From assembly GCF_964199755.1 (NCBI RefSeq), contig NC_133906.1, positions 19,193,378 through 19,257,377 on the forward strand: DNA of 64,000 nt. The letters run 5' to 3'. The stretch comes from Larus michahellis. Lineage: Eukaryota; Chordata; Aves; Charadriiformes; Laridae. Made by a program: the position numbers and the translations under genes. Positions within the stretch are counted from its first letter, which is position 1. Every line of letters begins with the position of its first letter. The notes beneath the pieces are model-generated. The model did not search any database and was not told the origin of the DNA. It was given only the letters and a program-made list of their open reading frames with translations. Positions 13,865 to 25,805 of the stretch are shown piece by piece.

Positions 13865-16538
13865 GTAGCTAGGTCTTTCAGACCTCAGCTTGAAGGTATC
13901 TAATGTTCCTGATGACAATGTAACTGCCTTTCATTCTTAAATCACAAAAAATTATTTATGTAACAGTAGGTAACTTATAAAAATAGTATAAAAAAGGCTC
14001 TGGGTATCTTTAGTTGGTGATTTGCCTTCACCTCTTATTCCTTCATGGCTCAAAGCTTATGAGAAATGGACGTACTAAAAGAAGCTGTAAACTACATTTT
14101 CAAGCATTCATAAGTCTTTTGGAAGAGCTTTTTTTCTTCAAACCTTTTTTCTTAGCGTTAAACTCTTAAAATTGGCATAGATTTAGAAGCCCACCTTTCA
14201 TCACTTCGTATTTTCCACTTGCAAAATCTGAATTTTCCCATTTTCCAGAGCCTTCTGCTTGCAAGGCATGTGGATTAAGACCATGCCACTTGTTTTACTC
14301 CTGTGGATTTACACCAGTGTCATGAATGTGTTTGGACTCAGCAGGAGTGTTTGTGGTCCTGAAACGTTGTTTGTGTTCATTATTGCTAGAGATGGGGCTG
14401 TACGAGGAGGGATGAAAAGAGTTGTACACAATATTGGGAGTAGAAACAGAAAAAATAATGAAGTAATCTATTTTCATTTCAAGTCCTGAAAACATTCTTG
14501 GTGATGCTTTCCAATCACATGGGCCAGAACAGTAGCAAAGCTGTTGTAGCGACTCCCAAGCCAGAAGACTTTAGATGGGACCATGTCCCCTCCTCTGTGA
14601 AGGAAGGATATTTCCTATACAGGGTAAGAGATGCACTTCAGGAACATGCCAGGAACCTTCTTCCCAGAAACTTCTAGATCATCTAATTTCAGCGTTGCCC
14701 TTCCATAGCATGATGAGGGGGAAAGACCAACATACTGAGCTGGGAATTGATTTTTTTCAGGTTGAGATTTGTACCCAGTGCAAATTTTGCTTGGAATCTA
14801 ATGGGTAACAAGTCAGCATAAATGATCACTAACTGATGCAGCATTATACCAAATGGACCCATTATGCTTCATTCTGTTGCATGGAGTGCAAAATAAATTC
14901 TGGATGATGGCACATATTCTTAGTCAGCGAGGGAATTTCAGGGTAGAAAGAAGCCTGTGTTAGCTGTCTTTGTTTATTTAATAGGAGATTATAAAAAAAT
15001 TATTATCCCAGGCTAACTTATGTCATCATGCACCATAAAAATACACAAGTAACAGATCTAATTGTCAAAGCCAACAATATACCCAATAGTTATAACTTGT
15101 CTTAATACACTTCTGAGTCTCACAGTGGATTTCCCAAAGGCAAAGAGGGAGACAATCAGATGGCAGGTCAGGAAGTTTTTATTCCACATGGGCTAAGTTT
15201 GTGAGTTTTGTACCAGTGCCACAATTGACGCGATGCCTGATGGCAGACAAGGAAACTGGGGGGTGGAGGAGGGTTGTGGTGGTGGTAATTTTTCTCCTTT
15301 GAAAGCACCTAATAATGTTGGGTTTGTGTAAAGAGCACTTGCAGGAAAGGGCAGGACCAAGTGCAGCTCAGTAGGGATGGCAAGGCTGTGAGATGGCACA
15401 CTATTCCTGTGTCTTGTGCTCTCGACAGTGCAAGAAACAATGAGTAAACCGAGCACAGAGTGCAAGCAGCAATAACCCAGGATCCCAGCACAGGCTCAAT
15501 TCTCAGATTTCCCATAGGACATCCAAAGATTTCAAAATCAGCCTTTTTAATCTCTAATAGCAACAGACTCATGAGAGATTATAATTGTTGATTCCAGTGG
15601 TATTACTCCAGTGGCAGAAAGAGAGAGAGCGAGCCTGGAGCCCTGAGTCACAACTCTTTAAAATACACCCGACCAAAAGCATTAGGAAAGCAGTGTGTCA
15701 AAGTCTTTTTCAGTCATTTGTGCTCTGCCTTACTGAAAACAAGCTTTTGTGTACCTAGAAGTCACCAGTATTTCCATGTCCTACGCAATTGGGCTGAGGT
15801 GGAAGGGGCTGTCATTTAATTTTTGTCTCCACAGTCAGTTTGTTTCTGGAGCTCATGTGGCTGAATATTAATATCCATATGCCTGGTGTGAGCACAGACA
15901 TATAACAAGTAGGTTTGCATTACTAGTAATCTCTTGGTAAACACTCGATGCCTTTCCAAAGGTTAATTCCGTTGCCTAAGAAAAAGCATTGTGTGTTATT
16001 GTGGGAGTTGCTAGGTGAAAATATGTACCTTGCCTGATGCCTGTGATTCTGCCGTGTCTGAGGGAGGTATGGTTGGCTCTGCGGGACACCGCACCTAAGG
16101 GTGCGAGGTGCTGTGCAAGGCGCCGCATGCAGTGCGGGAGGCAGAGCTAGTTCTACTGCTTGTCCCCATGAGCAGCCCTTTGTGCCATGATACGGGAGCC
16201 TCTTCTGAGAACACAGCCAGTCAAAAAAGAGAAAAAAGACGGTGGGGGAACAAGCAGACACTGCATTTTCTAAATGAGGTTCCTTGTGTTCACTCTCTGT
16301 CTCTGGGCAGGGTACATTAATCTCCCACGTTCATCAGGTGGCACATTAGCTGAAAGAGGCCCTGACAGAGCACAGCCTGGCAGGAGCATGCTGTTCCCGA
16401 GTGGGCAGAGCGCTGCAGCTTGGGGATGACAACTTTTTTTTTAAGCAATTCTGCTTTCAATTTCACATGAAAACTATACCTGCTAGGAAGGAAACCAAAT
16501 GGCCTGTTGAGAGAAGCAGAAAATGAAGGGCTATTTTA

Positions 16539-16560
16539 AATCACATTTAAAAATGTGATT
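16539..16560. repeat. Perfect 10-bp inverted repeat, 2-base loop
   Basis: Arms AATCACATTT and AAATGTGATT around AA, about 250 bases before the CR1 copy. Probably a chance palindrome in AT-rich DNA. Confidence 0.65.
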
Positions 16561-16812
16561 GTTCTGATAACTTTTTTCTTTCTTAACCCTTGAGTCATAG
16601 GCAACTACAGATATGCTGGAGTTTCTCCTGAGCCTGAAAAAAGGCTAAGACTGGTAATAATAAAGTAATTCTTTATGCTTTAAATCAGTTTCACTTCAAA
16701 TTTCATTCTGTACAAAGTAGGGATCTTATATTATTTTACCAGAAAAGTGTCCCCTAACTCAGAATAGTCCTGGATAGCAACCAACTCTTCCCTCTGTGAC
16801 CTGTGTTTGTTT

Positions 16813-17455
16813 ATAGAATCATAGAATCTTCATGGTTGGAAAGGATATTTGAGATCGAATCCAACTATACACACACAAAAAAACCCCTACAATCTCTGCC
16901 ACTAGAGCATGCCCTGAGGTGCCACATCTAGATGTTTCTTAAACACCTCTAAGGCTGGTGACTCAGCCACCTCCCTGGGCAGGCTGGTCCAGTGCCTGAC
17001 CACTCTTTCAGTAAAGTGATTCTTCCTAATATCTAACCTAAACCTCCCCTGCCGCAACTTCAGACCATTTCCTCTGGTTTCACCAGTGCCGAGTACAGAA
17101 GCACCATCACTTCCCTGCTCCTGCTGGCCACGCTATTCCTGATACAAGCCAGAATGCTGTTGGCCTTCTTGGCCACCTGGGCACGCTGCTGGCTCACGTT
17201 AAGCTGGCCGACCACCAGCACCCCCAGGTCCTTTTCTGTTGGGCAGCTTTCCAGCCACTCTGCCCCAAGCCTGTAGCGTTGCTTGGGGTTGTTGTGACCG
17301 AAATGCAGGACCCGGCACTTGGCCTTATTAAACCTCGTACAGTTGGCCTTCGCCCATCGATCCAGCCTGTCCAGGTCCCTCTGTAGAGCCTTCCTACCCT
17401 CAAGCAGATCAACACTCCCACCTAGTTTGGTGTCATCTGCAGACTTACTGAGGGT
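16813..17455 (-). mobile_element. CR1 LINE, 3' part with internal deletion
   Basis: CR1 is the dominant non-LTR retrotransposon of birds. The element is on the minus strand: its 3' end is the ATTCTATGATTCTAT-type tail seen as AGAATCATAGAATC at 16815. Its 5' truncation is near 17455. The minus strand encodes the C-terminal part of reverse transcriptase: ADDTKLGG (catalytic A-D-D at 17429-17440), then CRVLHFG, LGVLV, AKKAN and VASRSREV. The residue before A-D-D is Ser instead of the usual Phe. After the Y-S-A-L-V motif near 17085 about 0.3 kb of the normal CR1 sequence is missing. The terminal part ([36 protein letters not shown]) then resumes in another frame and stays open to a stop. A dead copy; no target-site duplication is expected for CR1. 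Confidence 0.93.
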
Positions 17456-18075
17456 TAAGATAGTGCTTGTGCTCAAGGATTTCCTATTCAGGAGTCAAAT
17501 CACGGGTTTGCTGCTCTGCTCCTGGGTTCAGCTCTCACCTACGCTCAGCAGCCTCTATTAAAGGTACGTCATGGCAACATCCAGCAATTCAAAGGTCCAG
17601 CACAAAAAACGCTCGACAATGACCTACACATCTTCAACAAGCATTTAAAGGACTGAAGAGGCCAACGGCTCTAGTCAGACCTGAGCTGCAACTCGAAGGC
17701 TTCACCATTTCTACAGAACCTGTCAAATCTCAACAAGAATCTAACAGTCAAAAGATTCGTTCACTGCAGGCTGACTTGAACAATAAGCCCTGAAGGATAT
17801 TCAGTAACAGGCATAGCTCAGGGCGTTGGATTTTTAATCATTTCTCTTGATGTTTGACAGCTGGAGCAGCACGCATCTTGCTGCATCGCTCATGGGTGGG
17901 GGAGGTCTTGCCTGCGTGGCTTCTTACTGCCTAGGATCATATTGGAAAGCAGTGCTGGAGAAGATGCTCTAGTAAGGAGGAGAGCACCATAGTGCAAGGA
18001 TCCATTTTTATAACAGGAGGAAAAGAGGTTCAACTCACTGTTTCAAGCTTCTGTGTCACCAAGAAACTCAGGTCC

Positions 18076-18232
18076 TTTATTTATTATTTGTATTACAGTA
18101 GCACCTAGAGGCCCCAGGTTGCTAGGGTTTGTAGAGCACTTTGTAGGAGATGGCTACTACTCCTATGCCATTATAAGATGACAAAAAGGGTGGGAAAGGA
18201 AGGGAGAAAAGTGACCTGACTGTGGTGCTACA
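18076..18232 (-). mobile_element. MIR-like amniote SINE relic with long 3' tail
   Basis: The plus strand begins with TTATTATTTGTATTACAGTA and GCACCTAGAGGCCCCAG, a block I know from abundant old MIR-like SINEs of turtles, crocodiles and birds. It is followed by a degraded GCTAGG...TGTAGAGCA segment, an AAAAGGGTGGGAAAGG block and GAAAAGTGACCTGACTGTGG (reverse of the core ending in TTGCCCAAGGTCAC on the other reading). The element lies on the minus strand. Confidence 0.6.
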
Positions 18233-19090
18233 GAAGATAGTAGAGGAATGGAAAGTAAAGCTCTAACTTGCTCGGGGGATGCTTGTGCTGTCAAGCACTG
18301 GGGTCACAGCATTTCAAGAAGCTGCAGTGCCTTCAGCTCAGCTATAAGAAATTACTGTCTGCTCACTTCTAGCTCTTCTTCAACAGTGGTGTAACCTAAT
18401 CCATTTTATTTCACATTGCAATAGATTAAGGCTATTATCAAGACCTGGCTGAGGGCTGGTGGCAACTTCAGATGTGCTCACTTGACCGTCTGTGATCAGC
18501 CGGCCTCTCGAGTCTGAGCCCAATTCAGTGGCTGCACTGCAAAATATACTTGTAATTTTAGTTTGGAAATTTGCTTGTTCATTTCTGCCTTGTCTACAGA
18601 ATAGCCAACTCTCTTCACTCCCATTTTCGCATGCTGGAACCCTGCCAGTTTCTTTGGTCAGAAAAAGATGCATTTATTGAGCACAATGTAGAAGAACCAC
18701 TTCAGACATAACACCTCTGTGCGAAGTATGTACATATGCACGTCCTGGTAACATGGACCAAAACAGCTTGCTGCTTTTCCTACCAGGTGCAAAACTGGCA
18801 TTGACCCTGTTGGGAGGTGGAACAGGACTTAAATGTATATTTTGATGCATTTTCTACAACTCCTCTGAAATTCTACTGGTATTTATAGTAATAACAGCTC
18901 TGTTTCTGATGAAAGAGGTTTTGATGTTCTAAAACTGCAATTTATGCCTTTCAAAAGCAACACTTAAAAAATATGCAGTTTCTTTTTCTTACCTGAAGTT
19001 TCATCACCTTTATAAGAAATATAAGCTGTAATTTCACTGATTTCCTTCTGTAAAATACATTTTAAACATCTTTAAATATATTTAAAATCT

Positions 19091-19110
19091 CTTTAAAATA
19101 AATTTTAAAG
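19091..19110. repeat. AT-rich palindrome
   Basis: CTTTAAAAT and ATTTTAAAG arms around AA, within a stretch of repeated TTTAAA units (19060-19110). Confidence 0.65.
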
Positions 19111-22100
19111 ATAAATCAGACCTCAGTACATCCTGTAGTTGTTCAAAAGAGTGCACTACTGGCAGTGCTACAATTTGAACGTTATCTAAAAACCTGACAA
19201 GAATAGGAGTAATAGGTGCAAATTCTCTCTATTTATTTAGCTTCAGCCACCGCTAGTGCTGAATTTATCCTTGCTGCATCCTTATGCAATACAGATAAAG
19301 ACCCTCACTGTTTTGTGACTTGGTAATTCAAGCGCAAGGTCCTGCCTGTGGTCACACCAGGGTCCTACAATAAGCTGGAGTCACTGTGATATTCCCGGCA
19401 AAGCCCAGCAGAAGGATGAGACCTACGAAAGATATTGGCTGATCAAAGATTTTTTTTTCCTCCTCCTTCCCCATCGCTGCATCAGTCTTGTTCAGGACAA
19501 GTTCATTAAAGGCATCCTTACAGCGAGTAGCGCTCTGTTCTCTCCCCATTTCACCCTTGTCTGCTCTCCTGATCCTGACTAATGCAAAGCCAGCAGTGAT
19601 GAGGAGAGCCCTAGTAACTCAGCCATCCCCTTGAGTGCAGCCTGATGCTCCTGCTGCTGTTAAAGACAGACCAGCAGCACTTGACAGGCCCCTCTAACAA
19701 AGCGCTTTGAGAACAACTCACCAAGCCCTCCCTGGCTGACAGGCGTTTTAGTGAAGCCCTGTGCATTTTGGCCTCTTGCTATGGGTATTTTCACTGTGGA
19801 GTTGCTCAGTAGGCATCCTTTTCTTCGCTGTTATGAGAAGTGGTAGCAGGAGAAAAAGGATGTTTTTATTCCAGACTGGTTTGTAGACCTTTCAAATGAA
19901 GGTGGATGCTGGGCATCCTGGAGCTATTGGCTGTGCTATGGCTTTGCTCAGATCACTGAGCTGGAATCTCCTCCCAGATCGGAGACATCTCTGCTGAGGT
20001 AGCTTTCTTCTGGCACACTTGCGTGGTTCTCCAAACCAGCCATGTTCAATACAAGCACATTTGGTGTAAATGCTGAAACATTCTGGTCCTACTTCACAAG
20101 GAGCAGCAGTTGACCCTTCCCTTTCATATTTTCTCTTAAAGCAGGAAGTTCTGAGTCCTTTAACCCTTTAGCCATCTTGTTGCAGCCTAGACTAAAGAAA
20201 TTTGAAAGGATCACCCCCAGCATTAGCCCATTTCTAATTAGCCTTGTTGCCATAGTGACTTGGGGGGATTATTAGCATCAGCATGGCAAACTGATGGAAC
20301 TGTACAACTTCTTTTGCAGCTGGGGAATGTAAAAAGTGAATCCCGCATTGAATCATGCTTGCAGGGTTGACATTCAAATCACAGCCATTGTATGCTGAGG
20401 AAAATGACTGTCATTCCTCACACACAGTATTTCACTTTAAGAGGAAGATGTGGGGTGGGTGTTGCAGAGAAAGGTTGTTTTTTCCTCTTTCCTTTTTCTG
20501 TCTGAGGCATTAAGATGGATGTTAAAATGTAAAGGAGCTGAAGAAATTCAGGTACTTTATTTAAACTAGAAAAAAGAGAGTAACTGACCTTGAAGCAGTC
20601 AGTACTGGATGTGGACTCTGCCTCCTTTATTTTCATATGCCAAAGAGCTGGGATATTCCCATGGACTTTTGTCTGAGGAACATGGGAATGTGCAGAAAGT
20701 GGCTTCCATCTTCTATTGATATTTCCTTTTTACTACAAGGAGATGAAATGTGTTTATTCTTGATCCTGAATGTTGTCATGGTTACAGGGCTACTTGGATG
20801 CTGCTTTTTGCACCCCGTGAAGGTTGCCGTGCTTGGTGTGTGGTGGAGCAGCTGCCCGTGGGTGCGGTTTGAGGCTGGAGATGGTGGGGACCAGACTGAC
20901 CACCTACCCCATCTTGGTCTGGCAATAGCCAAACCTGGAGCAGGGATTCCTCGGGATGGATTTCAGTCCCAGGAGGAGGGATGGAAATTATGTGATCATG
21001 CTTCTACCACTCTTACAAATGCCTACTAGGTAATGCTTGTGAAATATCTACTCTACTCACTCCCCAAGTATATCTAGCCTTGAATATTTCTGTATAAGCT
21101 ACTCTTTCACCTGGTGCTTTGATTAAAAGCCTTGTTCTGTGGATTCCAGGACTGAGGGCTTTTTTTCGGCATAGACTTAATCTTAAGCCGTAGTCCAGAA
21201 CATTATACAAAACAAAGCTGCATGAAAGAGAAAACACTGGTGCTGATCTCCGTAATGTCAGGCCTGTTTGTGCATCTCATGGAGAATCTTGTGTCTGCCT
21301 GCAAGATCAGGTGGTAGACGGACTGCAGAAGCTGTTGACTTTGACTTTTCACTGAAATATGGCAAATGAAATATTTTTAGCTGAACACCCCCTGTCCTTA
21401 GCCTTTTTTGTCTTTTTTTCAGCTTTTTAGCTAGAGGGTTTTCAGATTTCCAAACCTATACAAAGGAAGCACTTGGAAGAAAATTAGTTTCTATCAAATG
21501 CAGACAGGCAGAAAACGCTAATTTTCTGAGAGGATTTTTCAATGAAAGGTTGCAATTTTCTGTCAAAGGCATCTTTATTCTTTTACCAACTACATAAAAA
21601 TGTCATGTCTTAGGTTTTGCAGCACTTTATGCACGCACAGAGTGCAAATGGAGACTCATAGGATATTAAACTTTTTGTTAGTTTTAAAACCACTTTGGGG
21701 TGGAATAAGGACCCTTGTGAGCAAAAGAGAGTGCTGTAGGTTGGAAATAAGCAGATTTGTGCTTTTTCACACTAAGCTGATACATAGCCTTGTGCAAATG
21801 GCTGCCTGAAACGCTTTCTCTCCTTTTACTCTATGTAGACTGTCAAGTTGTTTGGATGCAGATTTCTGTACCAGTCCCAGGACACTGTATGGTCTGCAGA
21901 CATGCTTGGTGTTCATCGTAATCTGGGAGGGAAAAAAGCGTACATGAACAGGGGGAAAAAACCAAATGAATAAACAAAGCAGTATTTTCTGGAAGCTGTT
22001 GAAGTTTGAAGCAGCGAGGTTAGTCAGTGAATATACACTTATACACAACTACCATATCTCAGCTCAGCACTTGAAGTAGGAAAACCGTGGGTGGAAGTAG

Positions 22101-24838
22101 ATGGTAACAAGCGGAGTGTCCTGTTTTGATGGACAGGCTTAAATACGACTGTAAGATCAACGGTCGGCAGCAGTGCCGTAGTTTGCCTCCCACTCCTGAC
22201 TCACCTTCCCTAAGGTTACAGGCTTGTCTGAGTGTGTGGTAATTACCTGGTGCCCAGGTATGAATGGGCCTGATTCCCTCGTCACCTACGCTGCTTTGAT
22301 GTTGAAGGAGAATTGAGTCTAGTAATTGGGGACAGTGATTTGTCACAGTCACTTAGATGAAAAATTCAAATCTGATTATGGTTAAAATAGCAGATGTCCT
22401 GAATTCCTTTCCAAAAGGGGCACTGGAAACACAGAAAATGCTTTGTGGGGCAATGAAAATGGCTTTGCCCTACTTGATAACCTTTTGGTGACTCCGCCTG
22501 TAGTGGCAGGTGAAAGGACAAGCACTGTTCGCTGCCAGTGAGATCTTTGCACTCTGACTCCTCCCATCACAGCTGCAGCCCTAGACTGAGAGGAGCCAAA
22601 TGGAGGAAGGGCACGAGTGGTTTTCTTCATCCCCATGTGCTGGGGGGCCCTTGCAGTGGCAGCAGGTTGGCATGTGGCCATGGACATCGAGGCTCCGTTT
22701 CCATCGTACTGCTACCATGGCTTTGCAGCACAGCCTGATCTTGGGCCAACCGCTCATCTCCAAGAGCTGCCTTTGTACACCTCCCTGGGTGAAAGGTGTT
22801 TTGCTGCAAAGGGTTGTTATCAACGCAGGGATCAGTGAAGAGGGCGAGGGGATGTGAGTGATAGGTTGCCTTTGCAGATAATTGAAAGCATGTCAGAAAT
22901 AGAAGCGGTGTTTAAATTGAGAGTCTTTGTGATTCTTCTCCACCTGGTGAGCCTGGGAGTTACGGGAGGCTGTCACATGGTGGAGAATTAACAATTCTGA
23001 TGAGAGATGCTGCCAATTTGAATTGCTTATTTGGAGACCAGGGTAGGAGGGGTGTCCATTAGCCTGTCTCAGGGATTTCCTATGCCTGCTCCTAGATTGT
23101 GATTAAAGGAGCAAAGCAGCTGAAGAAATGCGTTCAGAGTGCAAATACTGGTATATGCCACCCAAAAGACCCTTTTTTTTTTTTCACTTGAGCTGATCTT
23201 ATTATTGCAAAGTGCTATCAGACTAGCTTATGCTGCTCTGTGCATGAGGCTGCTGGTGAGACAGTAACGAGGACAACAGCAACTGCAAGCCATTTTCTTG
23301 GAGGGCTATGGCATGCATGAGGACCAGGAAGCACCTTCTTCTCTGTGATCATAGGGTGCATCCCCCTCTATGTGCTGCTCACAAATAAGTTACCATGAGG
23401 GAAAAAATAGAAGCTAAGCATTTTACTGGAAAACAGCAGCCTCAGAGATTTCTTGGGACTCACACTTCCAACAGGCATCTTTTACAGTTATCTTAAAGGC
23501 CTTGTTGAAGCTAATAAGGTCATATACTCCAACTGGTCGAGTCATCGAGGCATGTCCCCTTGCCTTCCTTCAGGCCTAGCCGAGCCAGCAATGAGGCAGC
23601 TCCTGACGGGGCTTCCTGTCTCTCCCAGGGCAGAAGTCACTGTTTGTCTCCCCTTCCCTACCCCTGACAGTGCCACCTTGCAGCCAGTACCAAGGATGTC
23701 CAGGAAGCTACTGCAGGACCAACGTGTGTGTGAACCTCGCTGCAGAAGCTCACAGCTTCTCCAGAATTGGGGAAATCACTGATTTCCTCCGTTGTCTTGT
23801 CATACATGTACATGTGACCGTGGAGAGTATCTTCTAATGACTATTGCATGGGAAAGAGTCCCACCGAATGGGTTGATCTGTGCAGCCCCCAAAGCCCTGT
23901 TGCATGACATTTTAAAAATTGCCTGGGGGATTTTTATGTGCAATTCCAATTAATTAAAATTAACAAATACCAGCAGGCATCTAAAATTCCCTATGTGATT
24001 TTGAGAACTAATCCAGCATTCTCTTCTAGAGAGAGGTCTATTCAGTATCACTCTCTTGAGCTCAAATTTTCCCTTGGGCTTTCTTGCACATTCCTTACAA
24101 GAGACTGAAAATTTCTCTGGAACAGCCCCCGCTCTTTTATAGTGCTGCAGTCACACAAAATAAATATGAAGTGAGCTGATTATATTCCAGGAGCTACGAG
24201 ACACCGCGTGTCAGATCCAAAGTGAACTGACCTTTCCGCTCCCAGGTGGACAGCTCTGACCTTTTGTGATGCTGATGAGAAGCGTGGAAGAAATCATGAT
24301 TCGGGGAAAATCGTGCTTTATTAACGTAGGCAGAGCACAAAGAACTCATCATCTAAAAACCCGCCTCTAGGTGGTGGGACACAAGAAAGAAAACCAAGAC
24401 GTGTGTCCACGTTGTGCTCTCGTTATAACACTAATGGGAACAGGACAGCAGAGCTTAAGAGGACAGCAGAGATGCGTGATGGGGAATTATGCTTTGCTGT
24501 AGAGGCTTTCTTGCGGTGACAGTTACAGCAACAGCAGAGCAGGCTCCTACTGGCTCAAAGCCTCTTTATAATGCCATTTTACAGAAGCGGTATTATTTGG
24601 CAGAGGAAGGCGGGAAGTCCTGGTAACTGCAGTAACACCCAGTTGAGTTTGGTAGGTTTAGCATTGCTACAAGGTACCAAGGAGTTGTTAATGAATAGGG
24701 TTATTTTTTGAGGCATCTGTTTTTGTCACGGTAGCTGCAAGGCACAGACACTCCCCTTTGCAGCTCTGGGGGGAGGAGGGGAGCAAGAAGGGTTTTTCTT
24801 GTACAGCAAACATAGCTTCAGAAAGTGAGGAGGCTGGT

Positions 24839-24861
24839 GGGAGGGGAGGAAGGGTGGGGGG
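24839..24861. repeat. G-quadruplex-type motif
   Basis: Four G-runs of at least three (GGG, GGGG, GGG, GGGGGG) with loops of one, five and one bases. It matches the standard quadruplex pattern on the plus strand and sits in a wider G-rich stretch beginning near 24767. Confidence 0.7.
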
Positions 24862-25739
24862 AGAGCGAGCAAGCACATATTATATTCCAACTGTTTCCAC
24901 GGTGACATTTCATAATCACAACTCTTGGGGGAAAATGCTTCATTGCAAAAGCTGGAGGAGGCAGGACGGCTTTGCGGATGCAGCCGGAGAGGGATAGTTC
25001 TCCCGGCACCTGTGGCTCACCATCCCGAGGACTTGGAAGCAGGGACCAGTTAAACTCATTAGGCTGTAGCGCAAGCCAGGGACAAGGAATTGAAATGCAT
25101 AGCAATCATCATCTCCTTCCTTTTATTTCAAGGATGAGCATTTATAAATAAATATGATATCATCACAGTAGATAGGAAGTCTAAATATCTTCTGTTTCTT
25201 GGCAGGAATAAGGAAAAGAGGGATGTATGTAGAAAAGAGCCCATAAGATGTACATAGCAAAGCATAGTCAAATAGCTGAAAGCAGCCTCTGGTTAATGAA
25301 TTAGGTCACCAGGTCTTTGCATTCCACATTCTCTCTCTTTATTCTCAGTCCTGGAATTGTAGCATGCAAGCAAGCTCCGAGCAGATGGAAACCTGCCTTT
25401 TCATCACTAGGGCTGGTTGCACAGTGTCCAGAACAAACCAGTGCTTTGCTAGCAGCGAGTCTCACAAATCAATCGGTGGCACATTATTCATTTTACAAAG
25501 CAGCACCATGTTCACCTGAATTGCTTCCAAATGTCTGTGGTTCCCTGTGTTGTTTTACGCAGTGTACCACTTGCCATCATGCTGCTACAGATGGCAGTAG
25601 CTCTTGGGGGCTTTCCTACGAGACGTGGGCAGGGGAGGCAAGGGCTGTGACAAGTACACAAGGCTTTCATGCTTAGGGACTTTCCTTTAGTTCCTGCAGC
25701 ACGGAGAGCTGCTCCATGGATTTCAGTTCCAGCCTTCCT

Positions 25740-25805
25740 GCAGGTTCTGTGAATTTAGGCAAATTGCTTCCCCTGTCAATGTCTCAGATGGGATAAATGC
25801 TCTTT
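25740..25805 (+). mobile_element. Possible MIR core relic
   Basis: TGTGAATTTAGGCAAATTGC then TTCCCCTGTCAATGTCTCAG and ATGGGATAA follow the order of the MIR core (TGTGACCTTGGGCAAGTCAC, CTCTCTGTGCCTCAG, AAAATGGGATAA). It is short and diverged. Confidence 0.45.

Larger units (their letters stand above)
1..16812. other. Intergenic DNA upstream of GRIA1, distal part
   Basis: Apart from the SINE relics and homopolymers listed separately, this stretch holds AT-rich unique DNA. No reading frame here exceeds about 140 codons or matches a family I know. No tRNA, rRNA or other RNA gene was recognised. Candidate conserved blocks are noted in the findings. Confidence 0.7.
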
